Source: an uncultured Ruminococcus sp. (lineage in GTDB: Bacteria > Bacillota > Clostridia > Oscillospirales > Ruminococcaceae). From it: a stretch of DNA of 54,038 nt. Positions 35,985 through 44,700 of the stretch are shown here, one piece after another (within the stretch, counting starts at the first letter, position 1; each line of letters begins with the position of its first letter). Position numbers and translations under genes: made by a program. Below the pieces are notes generated by a model that saw only the letters and a list, made by a program, of their open reading frames with translations, was not told the DNA's origin and ran no database searches. The stretch is taken from the NCBI RefSeq assembly GCF_902762735.1, contig NZ_CACWPP010000018.1, positions 1-54,038 on the forward strand, in the 5' to 3' direction.

Positions 35985-37481
35985 TCATATACCGAATGAG
36001 AACGGTGCGAGCGGTATGCCGTTTTTGCCGAAAACAGTCACTTCTCCGTAGTTCACCCACTGGTATCTCACGGCTTTGGGCTGAGGGACTTTCTCAGACG
36101 AGACAAAGGCTTTCCCGCCGCCCAGCGATGCGTCTGCGGGGTAGAACACTCCGTCCTCACCCGCTGTCTCAAAGCCTGTTATTTCGCCTTTCACCCTGAA
36201 ACCGTCATCGGCATACAGGAAGCCTATCTCAGCCCTGCCGTCCCTGAATATGCAGTTTTCCGCTATCGGACCGAATGCGCTGACATTTCTGCCGTAGACC
36301 AGCTTTTCAGCCTGCAAACAAAGCCTTTCGCCCACAGGCAGCTTGTCTTTCGGGTGTATCTCGTTGAACTCGCCGCAGTCCAGTATAACTGCGATGCCCG
36401 TGTTTTTGACAGTCCGCCACGCTTTCATCTGTGCATCGCGTATCTTGCACCAGTGCTTGTAGTCGGGGTCGGCGGCGTACTTGAACATGGGCAGCTGTAC
36501 CATTATAAAAGGCAGTGTGTCATCGCCCCAGACGCTTCTCCACTTGCCGATAAGTGCGGTCAGCAGTCGGTAATAGCTGTCGGGCTTGTGGTCGTCGGAC
36601 TCGCCCTGATAGTAGAGAAAACCCTGTATCGTGTATGGGCAGACCCGCATGACCATATTCTCGAACATGTTTGTGGGTCTGAAGGGGTTGAACTCGTTCA
36701 GCGGACCGGGCCACTGATTTTTTCCAAGACGCTTCTCTATCTCGCCCCACTCTATTCCGGGTTCTTCTTTCATCAGCTGAGCCGACTTCTCGTTCCACTC
36801 GTCATTTGCCTTGACGTAGGCATCATATTCCGCTTTCTGTTCGTCAAGGGACTTGCCCGCGATCTTCGCGTCATACTCCTCTATATAGGAACTTATCTGC
36901 CTGTCATTTTCAAGAGTTTCCCTGTCCACCCAGCAGCTTGCGGAAGTCCCGCCCCAGTTGCAGCCTATCAGCCCGACAGTCACGCCCAGTTCCTTAGCCA
37001 GCTTCATGCCGAAGTGGAAGCCCACAGCGCTCCAAGCCTTTGAACTTTCGCTCCCCGCCCTTGACCAGCCGCTGTTTGCGCCCATTTTCTCGGCTTCTTC
37101 TGCGGTGGCGACTTTCGGGGTGTAGTAGTATCTGACGGGTGTTTCCTCAGTCAGTTCTGCTAAATATTTCGCGCCGTCTTTTGCGTTCTGCAATTCAAGT
37201 TCCATATTGGACTGACCGCCCAGAAACCAGACTTCGCCCACTGCCACATCGTTGAAAGTCACGGTATTCGTGCCATCTGTCACGGTGAGGGTAAGCCCCT
37301 CTGCGGCGGACATGGGGGGCAGCACACAGCGCCACTTGCCGTCCCTGACGGTGCATGCCGCCTTGTTTGCGCCTATCTCCGCAGTGATAACAGTGCCATC
37401 ATCGCCTTTACCGAAGATGTTTACAGCCTTGCCGCGCTGCAAGACCATTCTGTCTGAAAACATCTGTGAACATGAAAACAT
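35985..37481 (-). CDS. SASA-family carbohydrate esterase (sialate O-acetylesterase-like)
   Basis: 498 residues from ATG 37481 with GGAGG upstream; the frame's first codon (TTG, 37496) lies in the ribosome site. The SGNH-type esterase core shows block I GEVWFLGGQSNMELE (Ser nucleophile), a Gly in GLIGCNWGGTSA, YYQGESD and the Asp/His motif NEIHPKDKLPVG. An N-terminal beta domain (FSDRMVLQRG..) is usual in this family. It removes acetyl groups from sugars; in a rumen bacterium xylan or other plant hemicellulose is a reasonable target, but none is shown. No signal peptide is seen. Confidence 0.9.
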   Translation of the reverse strand: MFSCSQMFSDRMVLQRGKAVNIFGKGDDGTVITAEIGANKAACTVRDGKWRCVLPPMSAAEGLTLTVTDGTNTVTFNDVAVGEVWFLGGQSNMELELQNAKDGAKYLAELTEETPVRYYYTPKVATAEEAEKMGANSGWSRAGSESSKAWSAVGFHFGMKLAKELGVTVGLIGCNWGGTSASCWVDRETLENDRQISSYIEEYDAKIAGKSLDEQKAEYDAYVKANDEWNEKSAQLMKEEPGIEWGEIEKRLGKNQWPGPLNEFNPFRPTNMFENMVMRVCPYTIQGFLYYQGESDDHKPDSYYRLLTALIGKWRSVWGDDTLPFIMVQLPMFKYAADPDYKHWCKIRDAQMKAWRTVKNTGIAVILDCGEFNEIHPKDKLPVGERLCLQAEKLVYGRNVSAFGPIAENCIFRDGRAEIGFLYADDGFRVKGEITGFETAGEDGVFYPADASLGGGKAFVSSEKVPQPKAVRYQWVNYGEVTVFGKNGIPLAPFSFGI

Positions 37482-37527
37482 TTTTAACTCCTCCAAATAG
37501 TACCCGTTTTATCCATATTTATTATAT

Positions 37528-37687
37528 GTGGTTATCCCGCTGACACACCACAAAAACAGCGGCTATACAGAATTTAAGGTTCTTGGCATATATCTTTCCC
37601 CCGCCGCAGGCGGGGGAAAGATATACAAAGCTCAATTATCCTTTTGTTCACGGCATTTTTAGTTGGTGTGCTAAAGGGATAGTCATA
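37528..37687 (+). mobile_element. Family B element, full copy B5
   Basis: 160 bp, nearly identical to B1, but ending GGGATAGTCAT rather than GGGATAACCAC. Flanked by TTATTATAT (37519-37527 and 37688-37696). Confidence 0.85.
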
Positions 37688-37719
37688 TTATTATATCAGC
37701 CAAATTATCAGCCTGACGA

Positions 37720-37833
37720 TCAGATATACCGCCTGATACAGCGCCTAGTACAAGCTAACAGCAGCCACAAAACATAGTATATCAGAGATACCCGAAATAT
37801 CCATGTAAATATCAGCCCGATGATGTGCAGCAT
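37720..37833 (-). CDS. 37-residue hydrophobic peptide, possible remnant
   Basis: GGGAGGTGCTGCC precedes ATG 37833; the frame closes at 37720-37722. The product is one hydrophobic stretch (LIYYVLWLLLACT). Another frame of the same DNA reads LYQAVYLIVRLIIW, like LYQVIYLITCGMIKL at the end of the upstream gene, so the stretch may be a broken duplicate of that gene rather than a true peptide. Confidence 0.3.
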   Translation of the reverse strand: MLHIIGLIFTWIFRVSLIYYVLWLLLACTRRCIRRYI

Positions 37834-37854
37834 GGCAGCACCTCCCAAAACGAG

Positions 37855-38148
37855 TCAGCTGTGTCTGATGCGTTTTTTCAGCTTTATCATGCCGCAAGTT
37901 ATCAGATAGATGACCTGATACAGCGGGACGAACCATGCGTATGTAAATGTAAAAAATATACCCACGCCTATCCCCGATGAAAAGCCGTCAAAACCGAAGT
38001 CTTTTTCGCCGCTGCTGAGTGCAGGTGCGACCCAGCCCGAATCTATGCCCGTAATAGCACACTTCACGCCAAACAGTATCCAGACAAGGTAATAACACAG
38101 TGTCAGCAGGAATATCACCTTGAAAACTATCGCTATATTGATCTTCAT
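37855..38148 (-). CDS. small membrane protein of unknown function
   Basis: 97 residues from the ATG at 38148, eight bases after GAGGG. Two membrane segments (AIVFKVIFLLTLCYYLVWIL and VGIFFTFTYAWFVPLYQVIY) enclose a Gly/Asp-rich loop (GEKDFGFDGFSSGIG). No family recognised. A partial duplicate lies just downstream. Confidence 0.65.
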   Translation of the reverse strand: MKINIAIVFKVIFLLTLCYYLVWILFGVKCAITGIDSGWVAPALSSGEKDFGFDGFSSGIGVGIFFTFTYAWFVPLYQVIYLITCGMIKLKKRIRHS

Positions 38149-38349
38149 TGTCATTCCCTCTTTTGCTGTGGAAATCATTTTTCTTTCTTCTGATTTTACC
38201 ACAACACAGCATTTTTGTCAACAAAAAAGCAGGCAGAAAAAATTTCCTGCCCGCAAAATTTCCATATATTCGCCTAAAGCCAAGCCCTCACCAATAATTA
38301 CGAATTATAACTATGCCATATATTCAGCAGAAAACTCAGCCTCACACAT

Positions 38350-38382
38350 AATTATGAATTATGAATTATGAATTATGAATTA
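38350..38382. repeat. (ATTATGA)n heptamer tract next to the galE stop codon
   Basis: The tract adjoins the TGA of galE (38383-38385). Unlike the others, the outer flank is CTCACACATA rather than CCATGYCAATA. Confidence 0.85.
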
Positions 38383-39393
38383 TCAAAGCCCATTTGGGTT
38401 GTTTTTGATGAAGTTCCAGCTGCTTGCTGTCATTTCGTCAAGGGTCAGCTTAGCTTCCCAGCCAAAGACTCTCTTTGCCTTGTCGGGGTTCGCGTAGCAG
38501 GTGGCAATATCACCTGCGCGGCGGGGCATCACCTTGTAGGGGAGTTCCTTGCCGCAAGCCTTTTCAAAGCTGTGCAGTACATCGTAAACGGAAGAACCCT
38601 TGCCTGTACCCAGATTTACCGCGTCACAGCCCTTGTTCTCCAGCACGTATTTAAGCGCACACAGATGACCCTTAGCCAGATCGACAACGTGGATATAATC
38701 GCGCACACCTGTGCCGTCGGGGGTGTCGTAGTCGTCACCGAAAATGCCCAGCCTTTCCAGCTTGCCCACAGCCACCTGACAGATGTACGGCAGCAGATTG
38801 TTTGGTATGCCGTTGGGGTCTTCACCGATAAGACCGCTTTCATGTGCGCCGATGGGGTTGAAGTACCTCAGCAGTGATACCGACCATTCGGGGTCTGAAA
38901 CGCAGACATCTCTGAGTATCTGCTCTATCATCACCTTAGTGTAGCCGTAAGGATTTGTGGCAGAAGTCGGCATATCCTCCGTGTAGGGGGCTTTGTTGAC
39001 AGGACCGTAAACAGTCGCAGAAGAGGAGAAAACCATCTTCTTGACACCTGCATTGCGCATCGCCTGTATCAGCAGAAGTGTGCCCGTGATGTTGTTGTGG
39101 TAATACTCAACAGGCTTCTGCACGCTTTCGCCAACGGCTTTAAGACCTGCAAAGTGTATCACGGCATCTATCTTGTTTTCCTCAAATATCCTCTCCATAG
39201 CCGAAAGATCAAGCATGTCAGCTTCATAAAAGCCGAATTCCTTGCCTGTGATCTGCCTTATCCTGTTCAGCGCTTCGGGTTTTGAGTTTGAAAAGTTATC
39301 CATGATGACCACATCATAGCCTGCATTCAGCAGTTCAACAACAGTGTGGCTGCCGATAAATCCCGCGCCGCCTGTGACCAGTATCATTGACAT
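38383..39393 (-). CDS. galE: UDP-glucose 4-epimerase
   Basis: 336 residues from ATG 39393 (GGAGGTACGCTT upstream; the frame runs 18 codons further without a ribosome site). Extended SDR fold: NAD-binding VTGGAGFIGSH, catalytic Ser/Tyr/Lys in SSSATVYG and NPYGYTKVMIEQ, then NPIGAHESGLIGEDPNGIPNNL (split NPIGAHESG, NNLLPYICQVAVG), all typical of GalE. It interconverts UDP-glucose and UDP-galactose for galactose use and for cell-surface glycans; TagB/F-like genes lie upstream. A good promoter precedes it. Confidence 0.97.
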   Translation of the reverse strand: MSMILVTGGAGFIGSHTVVELLNAGYDVVIMDNFSNSKPEALNRIRQITGKEFGFYEADMLDLSAMERIFEENKIDAVIHFAGLKAVGESVQKPVEYYHNNITGTLLLIQAMRNAGVKKMVFSSSATVYGPVNKAPYTEDMPTSATNPYGYTKVMIEQILRDVCVSDPEWSVSLLRYFNPIGAHESGLIGEDPNGIPNNLLPYICQVAVGKLERLGIFGDDYDTPDGTGVRDYIHVVDLAKGHLCALKYVLENKGCDAVNLGTGKGSSVYDVLHSFEKACGKELPYKVMPRRAGDIATCYANPDKAKRVFGWEAKLTLDEMTASSWNFIKNNPNGL

Positions 39394-39435
39394 AAGCGTA
39401 CCTCCATACCAAAGAAATAACAATGTTGTAACCTT

Positions 39436-39463
39436 ATTATACCACATTATTTGGATATTTCAA
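39436..39463 (-). promoter_or_regulatory. sigma-A promoter of galE
   Basis: Minus strand TTGAAA (39458-39463), 16-base spacer, TATAAT (39436-39441). Confidence 0.7.
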
Positions 39464-39519
39464 TTGACAAATCCGCTAAAATTACATTTTGTTCATTTTG
39501 CTGACCCGTCATGCAAAAA

Positions 39520-39880
39520 TTCTTTTCAGCACTTTCGCCCTCACGGCTTGTCAAGTCCTTCGGGAATGCCTTATCACAGCTTTTCACTCAGCGCTTTTTC
39601 AATTTCCTCTGCTTTGTCTGATATTATCAGCACATCAAAACCGCCTGTTTTCAGCACTTTCACCCTCACGGCTTGTCAGGTTCTTCGGGAATGCCTTATC
39701 ACAGCTTTTCACTCAGCGCTTTTTCAATCCCCTCTGCTTTGTCTGATATTATCAGCACATCAAAACCGCCTGTTTTCATCAGCGCTTTTTCAATCCCCTC
39801 TGCTTTGTCTGATATTATCAGCACATCAAAACCGCCTGTTTTCAGCACTTTCGCCTTTCCCAGCTTGTCAAGTTCTTCGG
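39520..39880. repeat. nested tandem repeats at the 3' end of the DUF4358 gene
   Basis: A ~64-bp unit (encoding KTGGFDVLIISDKAEGIEKAL) occurs twice in frame (39713-39840) and once more beyond the stop (about 39580-39650). A longer ~133-bp unit (TTCAGCACTTTC..CTTCGGGAATGCC..) is repeated at about 39525 and 39658. Confidence 0.85.
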
Positions 39881-40253
39881 GACGGTAATCGCGAAAAGTC
39901 GAAGTGCGGCTTTCGAGACGGTCTTTCATTATCTGCTGACCGTCAACGCCGTCAGCAAATTTTATCACCGAGATCTCATCTGCATAGCCGCCCTCAGTGT
40001 TGTACATTATGCCGCCGTCAAGTATATCTGCGCTTTCAACCGAAAACAGCTTGCCCGCACTGCTGTCGAATTTTTCGTCGCCTGCCATTATGATACCGTC
40101 CAGCTTTTCATCGCTTATGCCGTCCAGCAGGTCAGCCGCTGTGACTTCTGCCGCCGCAGTGTCGGCTGAACTTTCGCTGACCGCGCCGCTGCCGCACCCG
40201 CCCAGAAGCAGTGCCGCCGCCAGCAGGAGAGCCGTCCTAATCTTCATCTTCAT
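39699..40253 (-). CDS. DUF4358-type lipoprotein with C-terminal repeat expansion
   Basis: 184 residues from ATG 40253 (GAGGTGG upstream). Lipoprotein signal with lipobox LLLGGC. The domain (ADEISVIKFADGVDGQQIMKDRLESR segment, shown as ADEISVIKFADG and DRLESRTSTFRDYRPEEL) resembles DUF4358 proteins, small secreted proteins of unknown role in Firmicutes. The end is two in-frame copies of KTGGFDVLIISDKAEGIEKAL. The start overlaps the end of the 880-residue gene upstream by 17 bases, so it is probably translated with it. The out-of-frame third repeat beyond the stop suggests the tail is still changing. Confidence 0.8.
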   Translation of the reverse strand: MKMKIRTALLLAAALLLGGCGSGAVSESSADTAAAEVTAADLLDGISDEKLDGIIMAGDEKFDSSAGKLFSVESADILDGGIMYNTEGGYADEISVIKFADGVDGQQIMKDRLESRTSTFRDYRPEELDKLGKAKVLKTGGFDVLIISDKAEGIEKALMKTGGFDVLIISDKAEGIEKALSEKL

Positions 40254-42879
40254 AACTGTCTGCCACCTCAAAATCTTCATAGCTGTCTATCTCGCCGTTT
40301 TCGCAGAGCCATGTAATTATCTCATTATATATCTCACGTTTATATCCGAGTTCTGCCCTGCCGAAGAACTCGTCTGCCGCGCGTGTCTTTTCTTCCGACT
40401 GATGAACGCCGTCCTTGAGATGACCGCACAGCAGGTCTGCCAGCCTGTATGCACTTTCCGCCCGCTCCCCGAAGTCATATCCGCCCTCGCCGCCGAAATA
40501 TATCAGCGGTTTTCGCATAATGCCTGCGGAGATCTCTTCACCGTTGTCGGTGACTATGAGCGCGGCGCGGCTTTTCAGTTCGTCCTCGTCAACATCATCT
40601 GTCAGCACCGTTATCCTGTCATGTTTCGGCAGATCTTCGGCATCTTCATTTTTAACGCCGCCAAGCGCTACGGTGAGGGTGTATCCGCTGTCTGTCAGCG
40701 CATCGGTGAACCTCCTGTTTTCAAGCAGTGTCCTGATATTTCTGAAAAATTCGGTATCTTTGAAGTCTGCATTATCCTCAGCCTTATAGTGCGCCAGCAT
40801 CAGCAGAAGTTTTTCTTCGCCCGATGTGTCCTTTATCCCGTCATAGCAGGTAAGACCCGTCAGCCGCAGTATATCGGTGTTATCGTAGCCGTATTCGGGC
40901 TTTTTAAGCTCGTCCGTATATTTTTTCGTGCCGCAGAAGTACAGCCGCACATTGTCGCAGAGACGGTTGTTCTCGCTTACGGCAGGCATGTCATCGGGTG
41001 AATTCTGAAGCATTATGACATTCATTCGGCTGCATCTGCCCAGCGTGCCTTGCGCCTCTGTCATACAGCAGAAGTTCGTCCTGTCAGCGCGGGGTCTTGT
41101 GGTGATATAGACCTGTGCGTTCAGGAAAAGCAGTTTGTGCAGGAAACTGTCTGTGTAGAGGGGCTTGTAGCCGTCTTTTATAAGGCGTTCTGCGGCGGGG
41201 CTTTCCCTTTCGGTGAGGTAATAGCAGTAGATCTCATCGTGGCGGGTCATGGCATAGCGGAACATGTCCTCTGCCGCGCCGCCGCCAATTTCGGGGTCAT
41301 CGGCGAATATCCAGATCTTTCTGCCCTCAGCCCAGCGGTGAGCGATCCTGTCTCCTGTGCGCAGAAAAAACGGTACGCCCCTTTCAGCAGACCTGCTGAC
41401 CGCCTTGCCGAAGCGCCTGCGCTGTTCGCTGATCGTCATGGGCTGAGTGACCAGTCTGCCGCCCTCAGAGGTGATGCAGATGTCATTTGTGAGCCTTATG
41501 AAGCTGTCATACCTGTCATCAAGCAGTTTTGCCGACTGCTGACCCGAACAGCGCTGTTTTATCTCGTAGCGGCAGCCTTTGAACAGCAGGAAAAATCTCA
41601 GTTCAGCGCGGGTGCCGCTCAGCGGGAATGTCAGGTGGAAACTCTTTTCCACGCTTATCTCCCTGCCGAAAAAGAAGTGTTTCACGAATTTGCTGTCATA
41701 GGTGATGGTGTATTCTTTGCCCGCGTATTCGGCTATCAGCTTTGTGCGGCGATGATTGAAAATATCATCGAACCTGCCGTCTATCTCCGTCATATCTTTG
41801 CGGTGGTTTATCAGGTCTATCCTGATCTCCGCAGCGGTGCTGTCAGCTATCACGATGTCTTTCTGCACCGCGAACAGCTTATCGCGGGAGTAGCTAAGGT
41901 CGGTGTAATAGTCCTCACGCCCGTGTTTCAGCCCTAAAATAATGCGTTTGTCGCTGACGGTGCAGTGTGGCAGGTCATCTGCGTAGATGCCGCAAAGCAC
42001 CTTGTCCTCAACGGGTGCGAGGGCTTTTGTCAGGGTCTTTATGACAGTTTCGCGCTCATTTTCGGGGAAGTTTGTCAGCAGTCTGCCGTAGTCTATGCGG
42101 CGCAGGACTTCTGTGGCGGCATAGTGCTGTAAAAACAGCGGCAGTCTGCCGTCCTTGCCCTTGCATTTTTCCTCTGTGGGAAGAATGCAGTTCTCAAATA
42201 TCGCGGTATGCCATTTTGCGGTCATGGCATCGGGCGGGAAAGACTCGGCATCTGCATAATTTTTATTGCAGTCTGCCTGCAGGACTTTCAGCGTGCTGTC
42301 ATACCATATCCTACGGCAGTCGTTCAGCATAGCGAGCATATTTTTCTGCTCTGCGAAAGTGCCTGCTTCTGTTTCAAAGGGGTGTTCTGCCAGATAGGAA
42401 GTCCTTGCGCAAACGCCCTCCAGACTGTCGGGAAAAGCGCAGAATACCTTATCGAGATCAAGTATCCCTTTTTGAAGTGTGAGTTCGCGTTTCAGCTGTT
42501 CTTTATTGGCGGCTAAACGTCTGCCGCAGGCGAAATTCAGCTCTTTATCGTCGTCCAGTGCCGCAGTCAGGCGGGGGAAGTATGACGGGTCAGCCTTAGC
42601 GCCTGCCCGCATGACAGTGCAGTACTCGGCGTTTGAGAACCTGACGAAAGTGTTCAGCAGTTCGGCTTCGCTTTTTTCGCCTACATTTATGAAAGCGGTC
42701 ATGCCGTAGGCGGCAGACCTTTCGAGGTAGAGTTTTTTCCTGTCCTCTTCGTTGAAGTCGCCCGCGATTATCAGGAATATATCTTTGGTCAGTTCGCCCG
42801 ACTGTGATGCGATGTTCTCCACCGTTTCCAGTGCCACGCGGTCTGAACTGCCCGTTATCAGAAGTACCGAGAGCTTCAT
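40237..42879 (-). CDS. large TagF-like protein with altered catalytic motif
   Basis: 880 residues. The N-terminal part (~1-250) looks like a GT-A glycosyltransferase (MKLSVLLITGSSDRVALETV). The last ~350 residues follow the CDP-glycerol glycerophosphotransferase fold (GRKIWIFADDPEIGGGAAEDMFRY.., VYITTRPRADRTNF). The Q-H-G/W-H-G motif that carries the catalytic His in TagB/TagF appears here as MLQNSPDD, and the distal VTDNGEEISAGIMRKPLIYF lacks the usual YSS. It may be inactive or use another substrate. One base separates it from the stop of the TagB/F gene upstream. A wall-polymer role is likely from context. Confidence 0.7.
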   Translation of the reverse strand: MKLSVLLITGSSDRVALETVENIASQSGELTKDIFLIIAGDFNEEDRKKLYLERSAAYGMTAFINVGEKSEAELLNTFVRFSNAEYCTVMRAGAKADPSYFPRLTAALDDDKELNFACGRRLAANKEQLKRELTLQKGILDLDKVFCAFPDSLEGVCARTSYLAEHPFETEAGTFAEQKNMLAMLNDCRRIWYDSTLKVLQADCNKNYADAESFPPDAMTAKWHTAIFENCILPTEEKCKGKDGRLPLFLQHYAATEVLRRIDYGRLLTNFPENERETVIKTLTKALAPVEDKVLCGIYADDLPHCTVSDKRIILGLKHGREDYYTDLSYSRDKLFAVQKDIVIADSTAAEIRIDLINHRKDMTEIDGRFDDIFNHRRTKLIAEYAGKEYTITYDSKFVKHFFFGREISVEKSFHLTFPLSGTRAELRFFLLFKGCRYEIKQRCSGQQSAKLLDDRYDSFIRLTNDICITSEGGRLVTQPMTISEQRRRFGKAVSRSAERGVPFFLRTGDRIAHRWAEGRKIWIFADDPEIGGGAAEDMFRYAMTRHDEIYCYYLTERESPAAERLIKDGYKPLYTDSFLHKLLFLNAQVYITTRPRADRTNFCCMTEAQGTLGRCSRMNVIMLQNSPDDMPAVSENNRLCDNVRLYFCGTKKYTDELKKPEYGYDNTDILRLTGLTCYDGIKDTSGEEKLLLMLAHYKAEDNADFKDTEFFRNIRTLLENRRFTDALTDSGYTLTVALGGVKNEDAEDLPKHDRITVLTDDVDEDELKSRAALIVTDNGEEISAGIMRKPLIYFGGEGGYDFGERAESAYRLADLLCGHLKDGVHQSEEKTRAADEFFGRAELGYKREIYNEIITWLCENGEIDSYEDFEVADSYEDED

Positions 42880-42880
42880 A

Positions 42881-43987
42881 TCAGCGCTCCTTTCTGCCGA
42901 ATATCTCGTTTATTATCCTGTCGGTGGCGTGACCGTCACAGGCTGACATGTGGTATTCTGCGCAGGCTTCGAGGTCAGCGGTACTGCGGCAGAGGAGTTC
43001 CTGTTCGACTGCTTCTGCCAGTTCGTCGGCGGTCTGCGCAACGGTGGTGGGGAAGCTGAAATAGTCCACATAGAAGCCGCGCTGTGTATCGAACTCGCGC
43101 AGGTCGGGCGCGAAGAATACGAAAGGCTTTTTGTAGAGAAGCCAGTCGAACACCACGCTGGAATAGTCTGTCACGAGTATGTCAGCGACGGCGAAAAGCC
43201 TTTCAGTGGGGAAGCCGTCATCCTGCTGCATATGGGGGTGCAGTTTTTTTATCAGATACCAGCCCCGCGCCCTGCATACCTGTTCGATGATCTCCTCACC
43301 GACAACGAAGGGTTCTGCGGCGTTGCCGCGAAAAGTGGGTGCCCACAGCACGACAGTCCTGCCTGCCGCATCGGGGTGTGCTTTGAAAAATTTTTCGCGG
43401 CAGAGTTCGTTGTATTTTTTGCTGTAATAGATGTCAGTTCGGCTGACACCCAGCGCTTTGACGTTTTCGCGTTTCTGGTGCATCGAGTCAGCCATGATGG
43501 GGGCAACGCATTCAGCGCTGACAGTCCAGAGGTCATAGCCGCCGAAAACTTCTCCCTTATAGAAAGCGGGCACGCAGTCTTTTGAATCATACCCTGCTTT
43601 TTTCAGCAGTCCGCAGGAGTGCCACAGCTGTGTGACGAAAGTTTCCCTGCGTTTTTTACAGCTTGACACAGGCAGGAAAGTATCGCAGATAAAGACATAT
43701 TCCGCCCTGCCGAAAGCTGTCATAAAGTCGAGTATGAACCGCGCCATTTGCAGTTTGCCGCATTTTGAGAAGTCGAGGTAGAATTCCTTGATGTGCATGT
43801 TGCCCATTTTCGCGACTTTTTTGCGCATCACCCGCATACTGAAAGGGCAGTCATTGTGGTGTGCATCAGCGAACAGCACCAGTCCTTTTTCTATCTTTCC
43901 CCGTGAATTCAAGAAGTATATGAACGGCAGCAGGCAATTTTGCAGCAGCATTTTCGCCAGCTGTCTGATCTTCAGCTTTATGCTCAT
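42881..43987 (-). CDS. CDP-glycerol glycerophosphotransferase family protein (TagB/TagF-like)
   Basis: 368 residues. Short basic N terminus with a hydrophobic stretch (LLPFIYFLN) for membrane association, then the GT-B-like core: QLWHSCG with the catalytic His, KALGVSRTD, VLWAPTFRG, KLHPHM with the second His, and TDYSSVVFDWLLYKKPFVFF. All family landmarks are intact, in contrast to its downstream neighbour. It should add polyol-phosphate units to teichoic-acid-like wall or capsule polymers on the inner membrane face. No CDP-glycerol synthesis gene is nearby. Confidence 0.9.
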   Translation of the reverse strand: MSIKLKIRQLAKMLLQNCLLPFIYFLNSRGKIEKGLVLFADAHHNDCPFSMRVMRKKVAKMGNMHIKEFYLDFSKCGKLQMARFILDFMTAFGRAEYVFICDTFLPVSSCKKRRETFVTQLWHSCGLLKKAGYDSKDCVPAFYKGEVFGGYDLWTVSAECVAPIMADSMHQKRENVKALGVSRTDIYYSKKYNELCREKFFKAHPDAAGRTVVLWAPTFRGNAAEPFVVGEEIIEQVCRARGWYLIKKLHPHMQQDDGFPTERLFAVADILVTDYSSVVFDWLLYKKPFVFFAPDLREFDTQRGFYVDYFSFPTTVAQTADELAEAVEQELLCRSTADLEACAEYHMSACDGHATDRIINEIFGRKER

Positions 43988-44585
43988 TTTCCGACCTCCG
44001 TGATCTTACTGTATTTGGATACAAATACCCATTCTATATAGTATAGCACATTATACGGAGTTTTGTCAATCTTTTAACATAAAGCGCAGTCAGCTCGCCA
44101 CGCCGCGCGGGTCGGTTGTTCTTATACTTTGGAGTGCTGACCGCCCGCCGAAAACGCTAACGCTGTTCGGCTATCAGACGCGGGCAATTCGCGCCCGCAC
44201 ACGGGGAGCGCTTTTTGCGGGAAATGAGTACGCTCATTTCTTTGCGAATTGCCCGCTTGGGGGTCTGCACTATCTATGTGTAGGGCGGGGGCGCGTGCGA
44301 CCGTGTCGGCGTGACTCCCGCCGTGTTACACCGCCCTTTACATGCTTTTTTCGATGGTTTTGACCTCCTATCGTCTTGCACCTTGTTTTCCAAACTTGTT
44401 TTGTTTGTCGCGTTGCTTTCTGCTTCCCCGATTGAGGGGCGCTGCCCCTCAAACTCCCCGCCACCCTTTCGCGAAAGGGTGGACGGAAAGCTCAACTCGC
44501 GCATAGCTTTGTGTTCTTTCGCGGCTTTGTTTGGTGGCTCAGTCAGCACTTTTTCCGCTAAAACGGCTCGCTATCGTCCATGCCA
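43988..44585. other. structured intergenic region
   Basis: No gene I can support. A long inverted repeat, GCGGGCAATTCGC near 44172-44184 with GCGAATTGCCCGC near 44243-44255, encloses a smaller hairpin (GAAATGAG-TACG-CTCATTTC). GTAGGGCGGGGGCG..CTCCCGCCG at 44280-44322 is a Family D-like core. Weak open frames here have no ribosome sites. Confidence 0.5.
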
Positions 44586-44700
44586 ATAATTATGAATTAT
44601 GAATTAATAATTTGGCGGCTCAGTCAGCACTTTTTTCGCTGAAACGTCTCGCTATCGTCCATGCCAATAATTATGAATTATGAATTATGAATTATGAATT
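44533..44700. repeat. tandem duplication carrying two heptamer tracts
   Basis: A ~82-bp unit (GGCTCAGTCAGCACTTTTT..GCTCGCTATCGTCCATGCCAATA + heptamers) occurs twice in tandem, at about 44533-44610 and 44615-44700. The second tract (44668-44700) contains the stop codon of cwlD. Confidence 0.8.

Noticed and set aside
44274-44589. small open frames in the cwlD-side intergenic region
   Set aside because: Located in repeat-like GC-rich DNA with no start signals.
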